Origin: Zingiber officinale
Lineage: Eukaryota > Streptophyta > Magnoliopsida > Zingiberales > Zingiberaceae
Assembly: GCF_018446385.1 (NCBI RefSeq)
Contig: NC_055990.1
Span: forward strand, 25,159,726-25,223,725
Length of the DNA: 64,000 nt
Direction of reading: 5' to 3'
This document shows positions 44,629-63,302 of the stretch, piece after piece. Each line of letters begins with the position of its first letter. Position 1 is the first letter of the stretch. The translations under genes were made by a program, and so were the position numbers. Under the pieces are notes generated by a model. That model made no database searches. It was not told where the DNA came from and worked only from the letters and a program-made list of their open reading frames with translations.

Positions 44629-46569
44629 GCTTGAAGAAGAAACCGAACTCGCTGTGGCATTTAGTCAAACACCTTCCCTGCAAACCATCACAGAGTTCGA
44701 GCTAGGGTTGCTCCGCTTGGCGAATCAAAAAATCGCATCCGACGAACAGTGAGAGGAATCTAACAGGAGGCGTGGACTTGGATTGGGAACCTACGACTTC
44801 AGGATCAATCGGCCTCTCAATTATGGCGAGATTTTTCTCTGTGGAAGAATGCCAACGAAATCTCCTCCGCAGCCACTTTCAATTTATCTTATTCTCCTGT
44901 TAAATTAATTAACAAGACCGGATTGTTTGGTTCGACCGGAGATAATAATTGCCATTATCTAATTTATATTGATTAATTTTTAGAATGATGGATTTAATTT
45001 TATAAAATTTTCTTATTTATTGTTCTTGAATAAATTTAATATTTGATTTGATAAAAATTTATTTATATTTATTGATTAAATTAGTAAATTTAAATAATTT
45101 ATTAAATTAAATAAATAAATTTGGACATATTCAGTTTATTAAAATTTATGAATAATATTCATGAATAATATATATAAATTATGTTCATTAATAAAAAATT
45201 TATCAATATATTAAATAAATTTTAAAAAATTTAAATTAAATAATCAAATAAATTTAAATTTAGAGTTTGATAATATCTAAATTTAAATTGAAAGTTGAAT
45301 AATATTTAAATAAATCAAGTTCAAATGGATCTAAATTATTTTAAAAATTTAGTTCATTTTAGATTCAATTTTGAAATTTATCTTGATTTGACTTATTTAC
45401 GACCTACCAACAACCATTGATCCATGAAGGTGGATTGGATCTAACAGTTGGATTCGATCGTTAGATGCGCATCTGAGAAAATACGCCCTGTGGAAAAACT
45501 TTTGTTTGACTTTCGGTTGAACTGGTTTTTCAAAAGTATCAATCAATTCAACCGGCGAAAGTTATAAGTAGCATCAAGTAATATAATTTTTATTAGTTTT
45601 TAAATTTGCTAATCATCCTACGGAATTTAATTTATAATATTATTTAATTATATTATTAGTATATTATATTATATTGACTCGAGTAAGGATGTAATTAGGT
45701 AAATTCGCCGTGTACAAGTGAAATTGTATATTTGTTAACTATTTTTCTAATTCGATGAATTCAAATTCTGCAATTAATTGACAGAAAATAGTATTCAAAT
45801 TTCAAATAAATAAATTCTATAAACATAAATAAGTGGCACAAGAAACGGAGAAATTGTGCAATGTACATATAATTAATTATTTTTTAGAAGGGACTAAACT
45901 TGGAGAATTCTTGTTGATTTATAATTTGAATTTGTTCGAAGAAAGTTCACATAACAATAAACAACCAAAAATTACGTAAAGTAGAGAAGAAAAAAGTATT
46001 GACTTTATCCTCTTTTCTTGTTTTTGTCTATTTTATTTCCACCCATGCCGTGGAATTAGAGCGGCAGAGCCTACCCATTCAGCTGCAACTCCAGAAGACA
46101 CGCATCCAGGCGAGTGAATTGAGTGGTCAAGTTTGGCATGCCAATTGATGATAAATTTGCATTGATCAACTCATGGACTTTTCTTCAACGTTGATTGTCT
46201 GGCTCCGGGTTTATTGGTAGTGCGGGTCTATTGGTAGTGGAAGACGTTTAGTTATTTTTGTATATTCTTGGTTCATTTTGTATTTATGATATATTTATAA
46301 GATTTTTTTTCTAAATAAAATACATAACTAAATAACGTTGGATTACTAGGTTATTCATCACAAGTACTTTTTGATTTATTTTGATGACCAATAAAAAAAT
46401 TTTATTAGTTCGAATTGATCTCTCTAAGTTTGATATTATTGACTGCTCTGACATATTTGTGAGGTTTTAATTTTATGCTATTCCAATGTTTGAATGGGAT
46501 GAGTAAATATTCATTAATAGAAGAGGAAGAGAGGAGAAAGAAGAAAAATAAGAAGGAAATTAAAGTATT
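44629..46569. other. Promoter side of the WAKL gene and AT-rich spacer
   Basis: Positions 44629-44900 are probably 5' UTR and promoter of the minus-strand kinase gene. From 44900 to 46570 the DNA is extremely AT-rich with AAATTTAAAT-type words and shows no gene or delimitable element. Confidence 0.5.
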
Positions 46570-46800
46570 TAGGGTGCGTTTGGTTCGTGCGTTTTTTATT
46601 TTTATTTTTTGAAAACGTGAGTTTTTAAAAAATTATGTTTGGTTTTTATTTTCTATGTCTATTTTCTAAAAAAATAGATAGTATTTTCTGAAAAAATAGA
46701 GAATGTCTAAAAGTTGTAGGATCGTTGCGCTAAAGGGGAGGGGTGAATAACGTTCGTGGCTTTTACGTTCGTTTAAAAACAATCAAGTAAGACGCAACGG

Positions 46801-46899
46801 AATAGAGATAGAAAAGAAAAGACAATAAAGCAATTGCTAACACGTTTCGAAATAGAGATAGAAAAGAAAAGACAATAAAGCAATCGCTAACATGTTTCT
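46801..46899. repeat. Tandem duplication of 50 bp
   Basis: The unit starting AATAGAGATAGAAAAGAAAA occurs at 46801 and 46851, with two substitutions (AATTGC/AATCGC and CACG/CATG). It lies inside the interrupted solo LTR. Confidence 0.85.
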
Positions 46900-47255
46900 T
46901 TTACTTGGTTCAGAGCTTGTGATAACTTCTACTCCAAGGCCCGCACGTGAGAGTGCTTTCATTGGGCAATCACTATCAATTCGAAATAATACAAGTAAAA
47001 ATTTACAACTTTTTGAAGAATTGAAATAAAATATACCGATGATCTACAGATTTGAAGAACTAAACCTTCAGTCGTCGGAGCAGCATTTGGGCGTCGTGGA
47101 AGTGTTTTCTAAGCAGCACGTAAGAGCATAAGTCATTTGGAATGTTGTGTTTTAGGTGTTGGTCAAATGTTATTTTTATAGGATATTCCGGGTGCCTGGA
47201 TCCCTTCCGGGTGCCTAGACCGTGACATAGGGTCGTCCAATCAGCGTGCTCCTAA

Positions 47256-47521
47256 TGACAATAATGGAAATAATCTCTAATTGATTTCAATCAATTAGGA
47301 TTTATTATATTTGACATACAATCAAAATCGATATGAATCAAATAGGAAAAAAAAATTTAAGTCTATTATATTACTATGTTTATAATTATTATGATTGTAT
47401 GTCTTATTTAATCTTTCCATTATTGTTTTGGACAATTTGTATAATAAGCCTATTGGTTTTAGTAATAAGATTATTAACAAATTTTATATTATTTTATTTT
47501 ATCTACCTATTGATTTCTACA
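47256..47521 (+). repeat. 5' LTR of the copia element
   Basis: Begins TGACAATAATGG and ends GATTTCTACA, immediately followed by the primer-binding site. Collinear with 52077-52345 with scattered substitutions and small indels. Confidence 0.88.
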
Positions 47522-47534
47522 TGGTATCAGAGTC
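47522..47534 (+). promoter_or_regulatory. Primer-binding site for initiator tRNA-Met
   Basis: TGGTATCAGAGTC matches the complement of the plant initiator methionine tRNA 3' end (TGGTATCAGAGC) for 11 to 12 bases and abuts the LTR end. Confidence 0.85.
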
Positions 47535-47970
47535 ATGATCCTTCCTTTTTCTTTATCTTCCCTCAAAATTTAGCTTCTTCCTTCTTTAATTCCTCTTCCA
47601 GCACCAGATTTCTACAACATTAGTCAATAACAACATGTACATCTTGGAGCACAACAGCAACTTGGAGCAGCCCAAAGATCAACGTGCTCCAGCAACATCT
47701 TGCAGTCTCATTGCCAACATTCTTTCTTGCCAGTTTTGTGCGACAACCTCGAGAACTTTGACAATTACAATAACAATTTTTTTCTACTAGTTCAGTTTTC
47801 GATTCTCTGCATTAAAAGAAAAAAAATTGGATTTTGGTTGGCGTATCTGTTCACTTTCATATTTTGCTCTTAAGATTTCTATTCGGTTGGATTAAAAAAA
47901 AGTGAGAAAGAAAGTGAGAGAATAAAAAAATCGAGAAAAAAGAAAAGTGAGAAAAAAATCGAGAAAAAAA

Positions 47971-50900
47971 AATGTCTTCTCTCGAGTCTACTGAAATCTC
48001 TTCACCGTCACAAAATACCTCTTTTTCAATTCCTATGGTTCCTTCTTTCTCTGTAAAACTTGATCATGATAATTATTTACTATGAAAATTATAATTTCTT
48101 CTTTTACTTTGTGTTCATAATTTACTTGGTCATGTTGATGGTAGTTTATCCCCAACTCAAATAGATGATTCATCCTATACTATTTGATTTAAGAAGGATC
48201 GATTAATATTGACTTGGTTAATTTCATCAATTACTGAATCTATACTTCCTATGCTCGTTGGGCTTAACAATTCGCGCCAGGTTTGGGAAGCTCTTGATCA
48301 TTCTTTTGCATCTCACTCTCAAGCACGAGTTCTCCAGCTTCATTTGCAATTACAGTCTGTACGACGAGGAGATGCCTCCATCAATGACTACATACAATCA
48401 GTCAAGACTATTGCTAATAACCTAGCTACAATTGGACATCCAGTCTCTGATCCATAATTATTAATGCATGTTCTTGCATATTTAGATCCTCAATATGATA
48501 GCTTGTTCCCAGTGTGACGACTCGCATGGATCAAGTGTCACTTAAAATGCTTCATGGTATGTTATCCTCTCATGAAAGGCTTCTACAAATACAATCTCAA
48601 AGGATGTCAGGTTCTCTATCTTTATCGGCACACATGATTAGCAAGGCTCCACAACTTGATCAACATAATCAGCCTCCTCTCTAATATGGTCACCAAAATC
48701 AGTTTGGAGGTTTTAGAGGCGGGGGTTGAGGTCGAGGACGTTGTCAGATTTGCTTCAATTAGGGTCATTATGCTCAAAATTATTATAAAAGATATGATTC
48801 AATTTTTCGAGGACGACATGTATCATCAAGTCGACCCTCTCCCTTATCTTGGCAATCTAGTACTCAATCATCTAATTTTGGAGTATTTTCACTCTCCATT
48901 TCTCCTAATGCAACGTCATCAGTTCCTGAAACCCCAGGATGACATCCGGATCCTAGAGCAACTCATTATGTTACACCGGAGTATAATATTCTCATAGAAG
49001 TTTTACCTTATCATAGACCCGACATGATACAAATAGGAAATAGCTCAGGTTTGCAAATTGCTCCCATTGGAAACTCATCCTTTCATTCATATGGTCGTAC
49101 TTTTCGCATGCGCAACACTCTTCATGTTTCTTCTATTACTAAAAATTTACTTTCTGTCTGTCAGTTTGCTCTTGATAATAATGTGTTCTTTGAATTTCAT
49201 TCTCATCATTGTCTTGTGAAGGATCCCACAATAGGAAATATTCTACTCCGAGAAAAATATTAAAGATGATCTTTATCATCTTCAGCCCACTTATACTAAT
49301 GCGTTTGTTGGAGAATACACTGATAAATTCTCTTGGCACGCACGTCTTGGTCATCCGTCTCTACATATTGTTCAGAATATCATTAACCAATATGGTTTAC
49401 CAATTTCTTTAGCCTCCTCTTCTTATTTATGTGAAGCTTGCATGAAAGCAAAATCTCATAAATTACCTTTTGTGTCTTCTTCTTGCACTTCTAGTTTCCC
49501 TTTAGAAATTATTCACTTTGATGTGTGGGGTCCTGCTCCTATTCTATCTAATCAAGATTTTCTTTATTATGTCATTTGTATCGACAATTTTAGCAAGTTT
49601 ATTTGGATTTTTCCTATGAAAAGAAAATCTGATCTCTTTAATATGTTTTGTCGCTTTCAAAAATAAGTTGAGCGATATTTTGATCGTAAAATCCTCTCCC
49701 TTCGTTCTGATTGGGGTAGAGAGTATCAAGCGCTTCATCGTCATCTTACTTCCTCTAGCATCATCCATCGAGTCTCTTGTCTCCACACTCTTGAACAAAA
49801 TGGATCCGCCGAGAAAAAAATCATCATGTGGTTGAAACTGTCTTAGCTCTTTTTAATCATGCTTCCGTTCCACATAAATTCTGGGATGATGCCGTCCAAA
49901 TCAGTCTACATTATCAGTCATTTACCTACTCCACTACTTCAAAATAAGTGTCCCTTGAAAAGACTTTATAATTGTCTTTCAGATTACTCCTTTTTTTATC
50001 TTTAGTTGTGTATGTTATCCTTGACTACGACCTTACTCTAAGCACAAGTTAAACCCTCGCTCTTTACAATGTGTTTTCCTTGGTTATAGTGATTTGCATC
50101 ATGGGTACTGTTGCCTCCATATTTCGACCGGTCGGATATATATTTTTGACATGTTACTTTTGATGAATCTCTGTTTCCATTTGCAGTTGCTACCTTAAAT
50201 CCTCCTTCAAATAATCAAGGCAACTATCTAATATCACCAAGCAATATATTAGAAGCCCCACATATTGTTTCATCAGGACATATTAAAAGTACAAGGGGGG
50301 ATGATATATTGGGTCTTGCTCCATCTCCACAAGTTCCTATAAACTCGACGACTAGTGATGATCCACTCTCTAGTTATGATTCTCATCCGTCTAACCACTC
50401 ATCTCCGAGTAGCTCTAATGATGATATTCTTCGACGGATGCTTCCTCTAAGCGATATTTAAGCATGATGTCAACCAATTTCCACTCGTTATCCTCTTCCA
50501 TGTGCTCTTATTACTTCTTCAAATTTTGTTGAACCTTCTAGTTTTACACAGGCAGTCAAAGATCCAAATTGACGTGCTGCGATAGCTACAGAATTTGATG
50601 CTCTTATTCGTAATGCAACCTAGAACTTAGTCCCTCGTACCCCATCTATGAATATTGTGAGCTCTAAATGGGTTTACCGAATTAAGTATCGTGCAGATGA
50701 TTCTATTGAACGTTACAAAACTCGTCTTGTTGTGAAATACTTTAATCAACAGTAAGGTATTGACTTCAATGATACTTTTAGTCCAGTCTTCAAAATTACA
50801 ACTATCATATTGCTACTATCTATAGGTGTAAGCTACAATTGGCTAATACGTCAATTAGATGTTTCCAATGCTTTCCTTCATGAACACCTTAAAGAAACTG

Positions 50901-52000
50901 TTTATATGGAGCAACCTCCTGGATTCATCCACCCCCAACTTTCAACACATGTGTGTCAACTTCAGAAGTCTATATATAGTCTTCGACAAACACCTAGTGC
51001 ATGATTTCATCGTCTATCCACCTGGCTTCATACTCAGGGATTTTCTGACTCAAAAACAGACTCTTCCCTATTATACAAATGTAATGAGGATTTTTCAATA
51101 TTTGTTCTGATTTATGTGGATGATATATTAATAACTGGTAGTGATCAAAATGACATTACTACTTTACTACATCTTCTCTATCAAGAGTTTTCTATTTTGG
51201 ATCTTGACAATGCTCGTTTTTTCCTTGACATAGAGTTTCTCTCACATTTTGAAGGTTGTCTTCTCTCTCAGAGCAAATACATTACTGGGCTCCTACAATG
51301 AGTTAAAATGGATAGTGTACGTCCTATCTCCACACCAATCATTGAGGGTGGTTTTACTGTACCTTCATCCTCCTCTTCGATGTCTGACCCCCAGATCTAC
51401 CCTAGTATTGTTGGTGCCCTACAATATATCACAATCACACAACCCGATATTGCTTTCGCTGTGAATCGTGTCTGTAAATTTATCCATGCTCCTACTGAAC
51501 ATCATTGGGAAGGTGTTAAGAGAATTCTTCGATATCTCAAAGGCACTATTCAACATGGTCTTCTTTTATATCGTCAGTCTTCACGAGAGTTGATTGCTTA
51601 CAGTGATGCAGATTGGACTAGATCTCCCGAAGATAGACGTTCTACTAGTGGATATGCTATATTTCTTGTGCGAAATCTTGTTTTCTAGCTTTCAAAGAAT
51701 CAACCTACAGTCTCTCGCTCAAGTACTAAAGCTTAATATAAAGCTATCGCTAACACAACATTAGAAATTATTTGGCTAGAATATCTTCTTTCAAAATTAC
51801 ACTTTTTCCCAACTGCTACGCCTAAAATATGGTGTGATAATATTGGAGCAACTTATCTTGCGGCAAATCTTGTTTTTCATGCTCGTACCAAGCATGTAGA
51901 GATTGATTTTCATTTTATTCGCGAGCGTGTGACGATTCAACAACTTTCGGTTTCTTATATCTCTACGGAATATCAAATTGCTGATATATTTACCAAGTCA
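47971..52000 (+). pseudogene. Gag-pol polyprotein of the copia element, with stops and frameshifts
   Basis: The frame opens ATGTCTTCTCTCGAGTC at 47971. Gag shows VKLDHDNYLL, then LINSRQVWEALDHSFAS-like words (48268) and RVLQLHLQLQSVRRGD. GPR-integrase shows HARLGHPSLHIVQ, IHFDVWGPAPILSNQDFLYY and FIWIFPMKRKSDL. RT gives LIRQLDVSNAFLHEHLKE, VYMEQPPGFIHPQ and an intact LIYVDDILITGSDQ (51110-51150). RNase H gives AYSDADWTRSPEDRRSTSGY and later ADIFTKSL. At least a dozen stops or shifts make it non-functional. Gag is zinc-knuckle poor in the visible frames. Lineage within copia was not assigned. Confidence 0.8.
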
Positions 52001-52076
52001 TTATCTAGACAATGTTTCACCAAGTTAGCATTCAAACTCAACGTTCAGACACTCCCGTTAAGTTTGTCGGGGGTAA

Positions 52077-52345
52077 TGACAATAATGAAAATAATCTCTA
52101 ATTGATTTCAATCAATTGAGATTTATTATATTTGACACAAAATCAAGATCGATATGAATCAAATAGGAAAATAATATTTTCAAGTCTATTATATTACTAT
52201 GTTTATAATTATTATAATTGTATGTCTTATTTAATCTTTCCATTATTATTTTAGATAATTTGTATAAATAAGTCTATTGGCTTTAGTAATAAGATTATCA
52301 AAAAACTTTATATTATTTTCTTTCCTCTACCTATTGATTTCTACG
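52077..52345 (+). repeat. 3' LTR of the copia element
   Basis: Partner of 47256-47521; preceded by the purine-rich tract TCGGGGGTAA. Its last base differs from the canonical CA end. Confidence 0.85.
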
Positions 52346-53280
52346 ATTCCAACATGGCGAAGAGATGAAATTTAGCGTTCCGGGAGCCCGGACTAGCTTC
52401 GGCTGCTCGGACAGCGAAAGTGCCTACCCAGGCTCCTCGCCCAGACGAAAGCTTCCCTGCCAGGTATCCCGGACACCTGGACCAGCTCTGGAGCTCTTGG
52501 CGCCTGCACCAACTTTTTTCAGCCGCTTCGTTTCTACAAAATAAAGTTAGTTCAGGCAATAAACAGTATATAGAATATGAATTTGACAGCCTCCGACTTT
52601 CCGATTCTGACTTTGAGTTTCGCTGAAACTCTAGGTCGAACTGACGCCTACTGTTCCTTATTTGGGGAACACATTCTCACCTCCTCCTCTCAGGAGACTT
52701 TATCCTTTGTCAGAGCTGTCCTCCAGACTGTCTAAATTTTTGCTTAGCATTCGAGACTTCATGTCTCCATGCTGAACATCCGCTTCACAACTCGTCCAAA
52801 CTTCCGCCTGGTCCGCGACTACCATGATTTTCACCTAAAGTCCCCGACTCTAGGATTTCACCTAAAGTACTTGACCCGCCAAGACTTCATCCAGTCCCTC
52901 GGATCAAGACTTCGTGCCTAACCGCAGCTAGGACTTTCCATTACGTAGAGTTACCTCCCCCTAGGATTTTTCACATACCTATAATCCACTAGTACTTTTG
53001 CCTAAGAACAATTGGGACTTTCCTGCAAGATTAATCACACTTGTTAGACAACAAGTAACTTTAACTTTGAACTTTTTGTCATAATCAAAACTTAAGTTCG
53101 ATCGTTTGATGCTCATTACACCAACAAAAGTCATTTTTTATTTTCTAAAAAATATATATTTTTCAGAAAACAAAAATGGAAAATAAAAATCAAACATCAT
53201 TTTCATAAACATGTGCATTTTTTTAAAAATATTTTTTTTATTTTTTTTAAAATGTACGTTTTCTAAATAATCGATATGTC

Positions 53281-54689
53281 CATTGAAAAAATAATAAATT
53301 CAGTTAATTTTATTAATTATTCCTAGGCGATGACTGATTGATCTCATAGAGTTCTATATAAATTTTCTATTATTTAGTTATGCTTTTCATTTATAAAATT
53401 TTTTTTATAAATATATCATAAGTTAGAGATGAAGTCGTAAATATCTGAATGTCCGTGACACTCCGGGACAACTTAAACATGATCATTAGAACTACATCAG
53501 GGAGGATAGATTTTTATACTTCATCTATTTTAAATATTTATATTGCAATGAGAAGTGGACAAAGCTTTGGATAAGAGGATTAAATGCATCCACACCTTTC
53601 ACTTTCCATCTCAATCTCGTGCGACGTCACGTCTCGTAACTTTATATTGTCTTTCGTTTTCAGTAGTTGACTCAACGCGGAGTCTTTATGCCAGATATAA
53701 CTTTATTCTATTCTTCTCGGCCCCCTTCTGTATTTATTTGCTTTTTAAATTACATTTTCTACGAAATAAAATAAGAAAAAAACCCTTTTCAACAAATGGG
53801 CCAGGTTTATATTTTTGGACATCACAAGGCCCAAAATGGTCTCAGCATCCTTTCCAAATCCAGAAATGGGAGATGATTTGTGCCGTATTAGATAATTAAC
53901 ATTTTTATTTTAAGTTTATTTCCACTTTTTTTTTAAAAAAAAATCAAATGGACCTGCGCAAATAAATAATTCAGATGACAAACAAAATATACTAGTAAAC
54001 CTGTTAATAAACAGCCAAAATAATAGTCTTCCAATCACTCTTATTATTTCAATAGTGTAATGAAAAATTTAAAATATTAGATTATTGAGCTGCTCAGCAT
54101 TTATGTTTTTTGAATTTATTTTAATAGACAATGAAAATTTTGTATGAGTCGGCCATCTTCGATGTTAGTTGATTGGAAAATTTGAATATTTAGATTTATA
54201 AAATAAATCTGTTGCAGTTGATGAATTAGGTAAGTTTGGGTTGATCAAATAGGATAAATTGGACCGATAGAACGTGGTAAGTGGGTCTGATGAACGACCA
54301 AGTCGGATAATGCCGACAAAATATTTTTATAGAGCGACAAAATGGCTTTTTTTGGAAATTTGGATAACAAAAATAGTAGCGATGGTTTAAAAGCCATCCG
54401 CAACGCCGCGTTAAAGTCGCATTATAATTGTACTATAGCTTTAACACGATGTTGTAGATGACCGTGTTAAAGTTCAACGCTTGAACATGTTTGGTGTTCT
54501 GAACGCGTTCAAGCTGCATGGGGTGGCCCAGGGTTAGTCCACCCCATGTTATATATATAATTTTTTAATTTTATTTATTAAAAAGTTTATAAATTTTAAA
54601 ATTAAAAAGGTAAGGGCTATTTAATTAAAAAGATAACGGATAATTAAAAAGGTAACGGGAATGGAATGTATAGAAGACGGCTAATTTTT
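53281..54689. other. AT-rich spacer
   Basis: No convincing gene. A short ORF at 53555-53899 has no recognisable domain. At 54370-54530 words such as GCGATGGTTTAAAAGCCATC, GCCGCGTTAAAGTCGC and CGTGTTAAAGTTCAACGC form imperfect inverted repeats. They may be the left terminal region of the Harbinger-type element that follows. Confidence 0.4.
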
Positions 54690-55420
54690 TAATGGTCGAT
54701 TTCTTCCCTGACATGTTAGGTAGCCTTGATTGTATGCATTGGAAATGGAAAAATTGTCCAATTACTTAGAAGGGTCAATTTACAAGGAGGCATGAGTCAC
54801 CAACAATCGTACTTGAAGCGGTCGCGTCTCATGACTTGTGGATATAACATGCATTTTTTTGGGTCGTCGGTTCACGGAACGATATTAACGTGTTATATGA
54901 ATCTCCCATATTCAACAACGTTTTGCAAGGAAATATGTCGGAGATTAATTTCATGGTGAACGACATTACATATATGAAGGGCTATTATCTAACAGATGGA
55001 ATATATCCCGAGTGAGCTATTTTTGTTAAGGCTTTTCCTTGCCCGGAGGATCCCAAGAGGAAGTTGTTTAAGGAAAGACAGGAGTCTGTAAGAAAATATG
55101 TTGAACGGACATTTGGGGTGCTCCAATCTCGATGAACAATTGTCAGATGTCCAGCTCGTTATTGGTATAGGATAAAGTTAAAACAAATCATGCTAGCATG
55201 CATTATTTTGCATAATATGATTGTTGAGGATGAGGGAGGTCACGTGACAAATTGGTACAACGATGAAGGTGACGAACCCACACAACCTATCCATGACTCA
55301 AACCGAGGATTTCAGGATTATCTTCGAACAAATTCTGAGCTACGTGACACTCAAGTTCATCACCAACTTCACACCGACTTAGTTGAGCATATCTGGGGGC
55401 AATACAACAACAATTCGTGA
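54690..55420 (+). pseudogene. PIF/Harbinger transposase remnant (C-terminal DDE part)
   Basis: Across three frames the block reads DMLGSLDCMHWKWKNCP (first catalytic D), RRHESPTIVLEAVASHDLWI, a stop, then HAFFWVV, GSRNDINVLYESPIF (second D) and YYLTDGIYPEWAIFVKAF. KERQESVRKYVERTFGVLQSR carries the catalytic E and is followed by a stop. Downstream IMLACIILHNMIVEDEGG and YLRTNSELRDTQVHHQLHTD end at 55418-55420. This matches the DDE_Tnp_4 / ALP1-like family of plant PIF/Harbinger transposases. The N-terminal half is missing and several stops and shifts are present, so it cannot be active as such. Confidence 0.8.
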
Positions 55421-57180
55421 ATTAGTATTTCATATATTATTTTTAATTTCATAATTGTATGATTTATTTAAGTGATTGTTACATTTTAATTTCATAATTA
55501 CATGGTAATTTAAAATAAATTTTGTTTTCCCAGCTTTGTAAATTTAGCCGCTAAGTTGTAATTTCATTTTCCCAACTTTATAATTTTAGGTGCTCAGTTG
55601 TAATTTTATTTTCCCAACTTTATAATTTCGTTTTTCTAACATTGTAATTTCGTTTCCTCACAACCATTTATTTTATTTAATAAATATATTTAAAAAATTA
55701 ATATTCTTTTTGAAAAATAATAAATTTATATTTTTAAAAGTAATATTCCTATTAAAAAATAATAATAATTTAAATATTTTAAAACATATTTAAAATATAT
55801 TTATTTAATATAATATAATTTTAAGATGATTGAATAGATCGTGAGATAATGGATAAAATTATAGTATAATGAGATGAGATGACAGTGAGTCTTATGTTTT
55901 TTGATGAGATGATGGATGTTATAATATTATAGTATTATGGATGCCTAAGTGGATTTACTCTTGTAAAAACACCGAGATTAAAGCTGACCTCCAACCGTTT
56001 ATTTCATTTCTGATCTTTTTATCACCATTCGAAAAAGCAGCCACCCACTCCCCTTGTAGCATAAAATTTAGAATATTTAATAGCGAAGTATTTAATATGT
56101 GACCTGGTAGATATTTAATTTATGAAATATTTGATTATAAAATTTATTATTTAAGATATTTAAGGGATGAAATATTTAATTGATATTTAGGATATTTAGT
56201 CTTCATAGAATGCTCAATTGAATAGAAGATAACATATTTATTACAATAATGGATCAATATTTTTAATGAGCTCCTGCACTCGGGAAAATAATCTTTTCTC
56301 ACCATCTAATTATTTGATGATCAATTGTGAATTGATCTTATAGTTTATCTCTCTTCATGATAGACATATAAAATGATTGATTCATAAAATTGAAAATGAT
56401 GGATCATAAATTTATGTGTCTATCCTTAAACTTTTTATTAAGATTTTTTTTTCAGTATCATTACTGTTTTAAAAATCATATCATGAATATTTTTATTATA
56501 ATCATCTAAAGCTAAATCTTAAATTGGTTGAATACTTTTTATAGTAATACATATTATAACATCTACTATTTCATAATTGCCATAAAATGAATAAGATTAA
56601 TTTAATATAGTAATTATAAAATAATAGCGGCTAAAATATAAATAATTTTAAAGAGTAATTATAGACAACGGAAATAAATATTAGGAAAAAATTCAGACAT
56701 ATAAATTCACGGTCCATTATTTTTATTTGTATAGATCCATTATTTTATATGTTTATCCTTGACTATTTCTTAAATTTTTTCTCTGTAAATTATTTTCCAA
56801 TTTTCAATTTTAAAACAGGTATAAAATCATTGTTGCTATAATTGAAAACAGGTATAAAATCATTGTTGCTATAATTGAAAACAGGTATAAAATCATTGTT
56901 GCTATAATATAGGTATAATCTCTATAAAATTATAATTACTACTGATTTTAAATGGAAAATAATAATAAAATCAATATATCATAGAACAGGCAGATAATTG
57001 TACTTATTTGCCTGAGGGAGACGCCCTTATAATAGGAAGACCTAGCCCCAAGGCGTCCTTATTTTTTGAACTTTTAGAGGGGCAAAGGGGAATTCCTCAT
57101 TATTTATCCTTTTTTTTTAATCTCTTCCTCTCCCTTTTACTAATGAGGACTCGATCTGTCTCTTCCGCCGCCGGTTGCTG
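55421..57180. other. AT-rich spacer upstream of the UBP gene
   Basis: Very AT-rich with TATTTAATATATTT-type sequence. It includes a three-copy minisatellite at 56812-56908. The last 150 bases before 57181 are CT-rich (TCTCTTCCTCTCCC) and likely the 5' UTR of the ubiquitin protease gene. No gene was seen. Confidence 0.5.
56812..56908. repeat. 33-bp minisatellite, three copies
   Basis: The unit AAAACAGGTATAAAATCATT plus GTTGCTATAATTG repeats with period 33; core words ATAAAATCAT start at 56821, 56854 and 56887. The copies are almost identical, pointing to a recent expansion. Confidence 0.9.

Positions 57181-63302
<6,122 letters not shown>

Larger units (their letters stand above)
47256..52345 (+). 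mobile_element. Ty1/copia retrotransposon, degenerate, inserted in a solo LTR
   Basis: Near-identical LTRs of about 266 and 269 bp (47256-47521 and 52077-52345) start TGACAATAATG and enclose a degenerate plus-strand polyprotein. Directly after the left LTR, TGGTATCAGAGTC (47522) is the primer-binding site for initiator tRNA-Met. TTTGTCGGGGGTAA directly before the right LTR is the polypurine tract. The order gag, integrase, RT, RNase H is that of Ty1/copia. The right LTR terminal CTACA has become CTACG. I did not find a perfect 5-bp duplication at the edges. Confidence 0.88.
46715..53126 (-). mobile_element. Solo LTR (SIRE-like copia type) with TSD AAAGT, interrupted by a copia element
   Basis: Read on the minus strand the sequence starts TGTTGGTGTAATGAGCATC (ending plus position 53126). 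It finishes with a C-rich CACCCCTCCCCTTTAGCGC and CGATCCTACA at 46715, the same ends as the solo LTR at 4933-6089. A perfect 5-bp duplication AAAGT flanks it (46710-46714 and 53127-53131). Subtracting the plus-strand copia insertion (47256-52345) leaves about 1.3 kb, a normal LTR length for this group. No internal domain remains, so it is a solo LTR. The GGTGCCTGGAC-type motif blocks at 47190-47220 and 52380-52500 match those at 5380-5500. Confidence 0.8.
46570..53280. mobile_element. Possible MITE-like inverted repeat enclosing the nested LTR elements
   Basis: The left flank reads GGGTGCGTTTGGTTCG, then GTTTGGTTTTTATTTTCTA and TATTTTCTGAAAAAATAG. The right flank, read in reverse, gives GATGTTTGATTTTTATTTTCC and TTTTCTGAAAAATATATATT, so the two flanks (46570-46714 and 53127-53280) look like halves of one AT-rich foldback element. 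The GGGTGCGTTTGGTT end is common in plant Tourist/Mutator-type MITEs. The matching end on the right is not clear, and low complexity makes chance similarity possible. Confidence 0.4.

Noticed and set aside
52420-52626. ORFs near the right side of the copia element
   Set aside because: They lie within the interrupted solo LTR, whose ends and target duplication are clear.
53555-53899. 114-codon ORF in the spacer
   Set aside because: No start context, domain or splice partner; composition is that of T-rich spacer translated.
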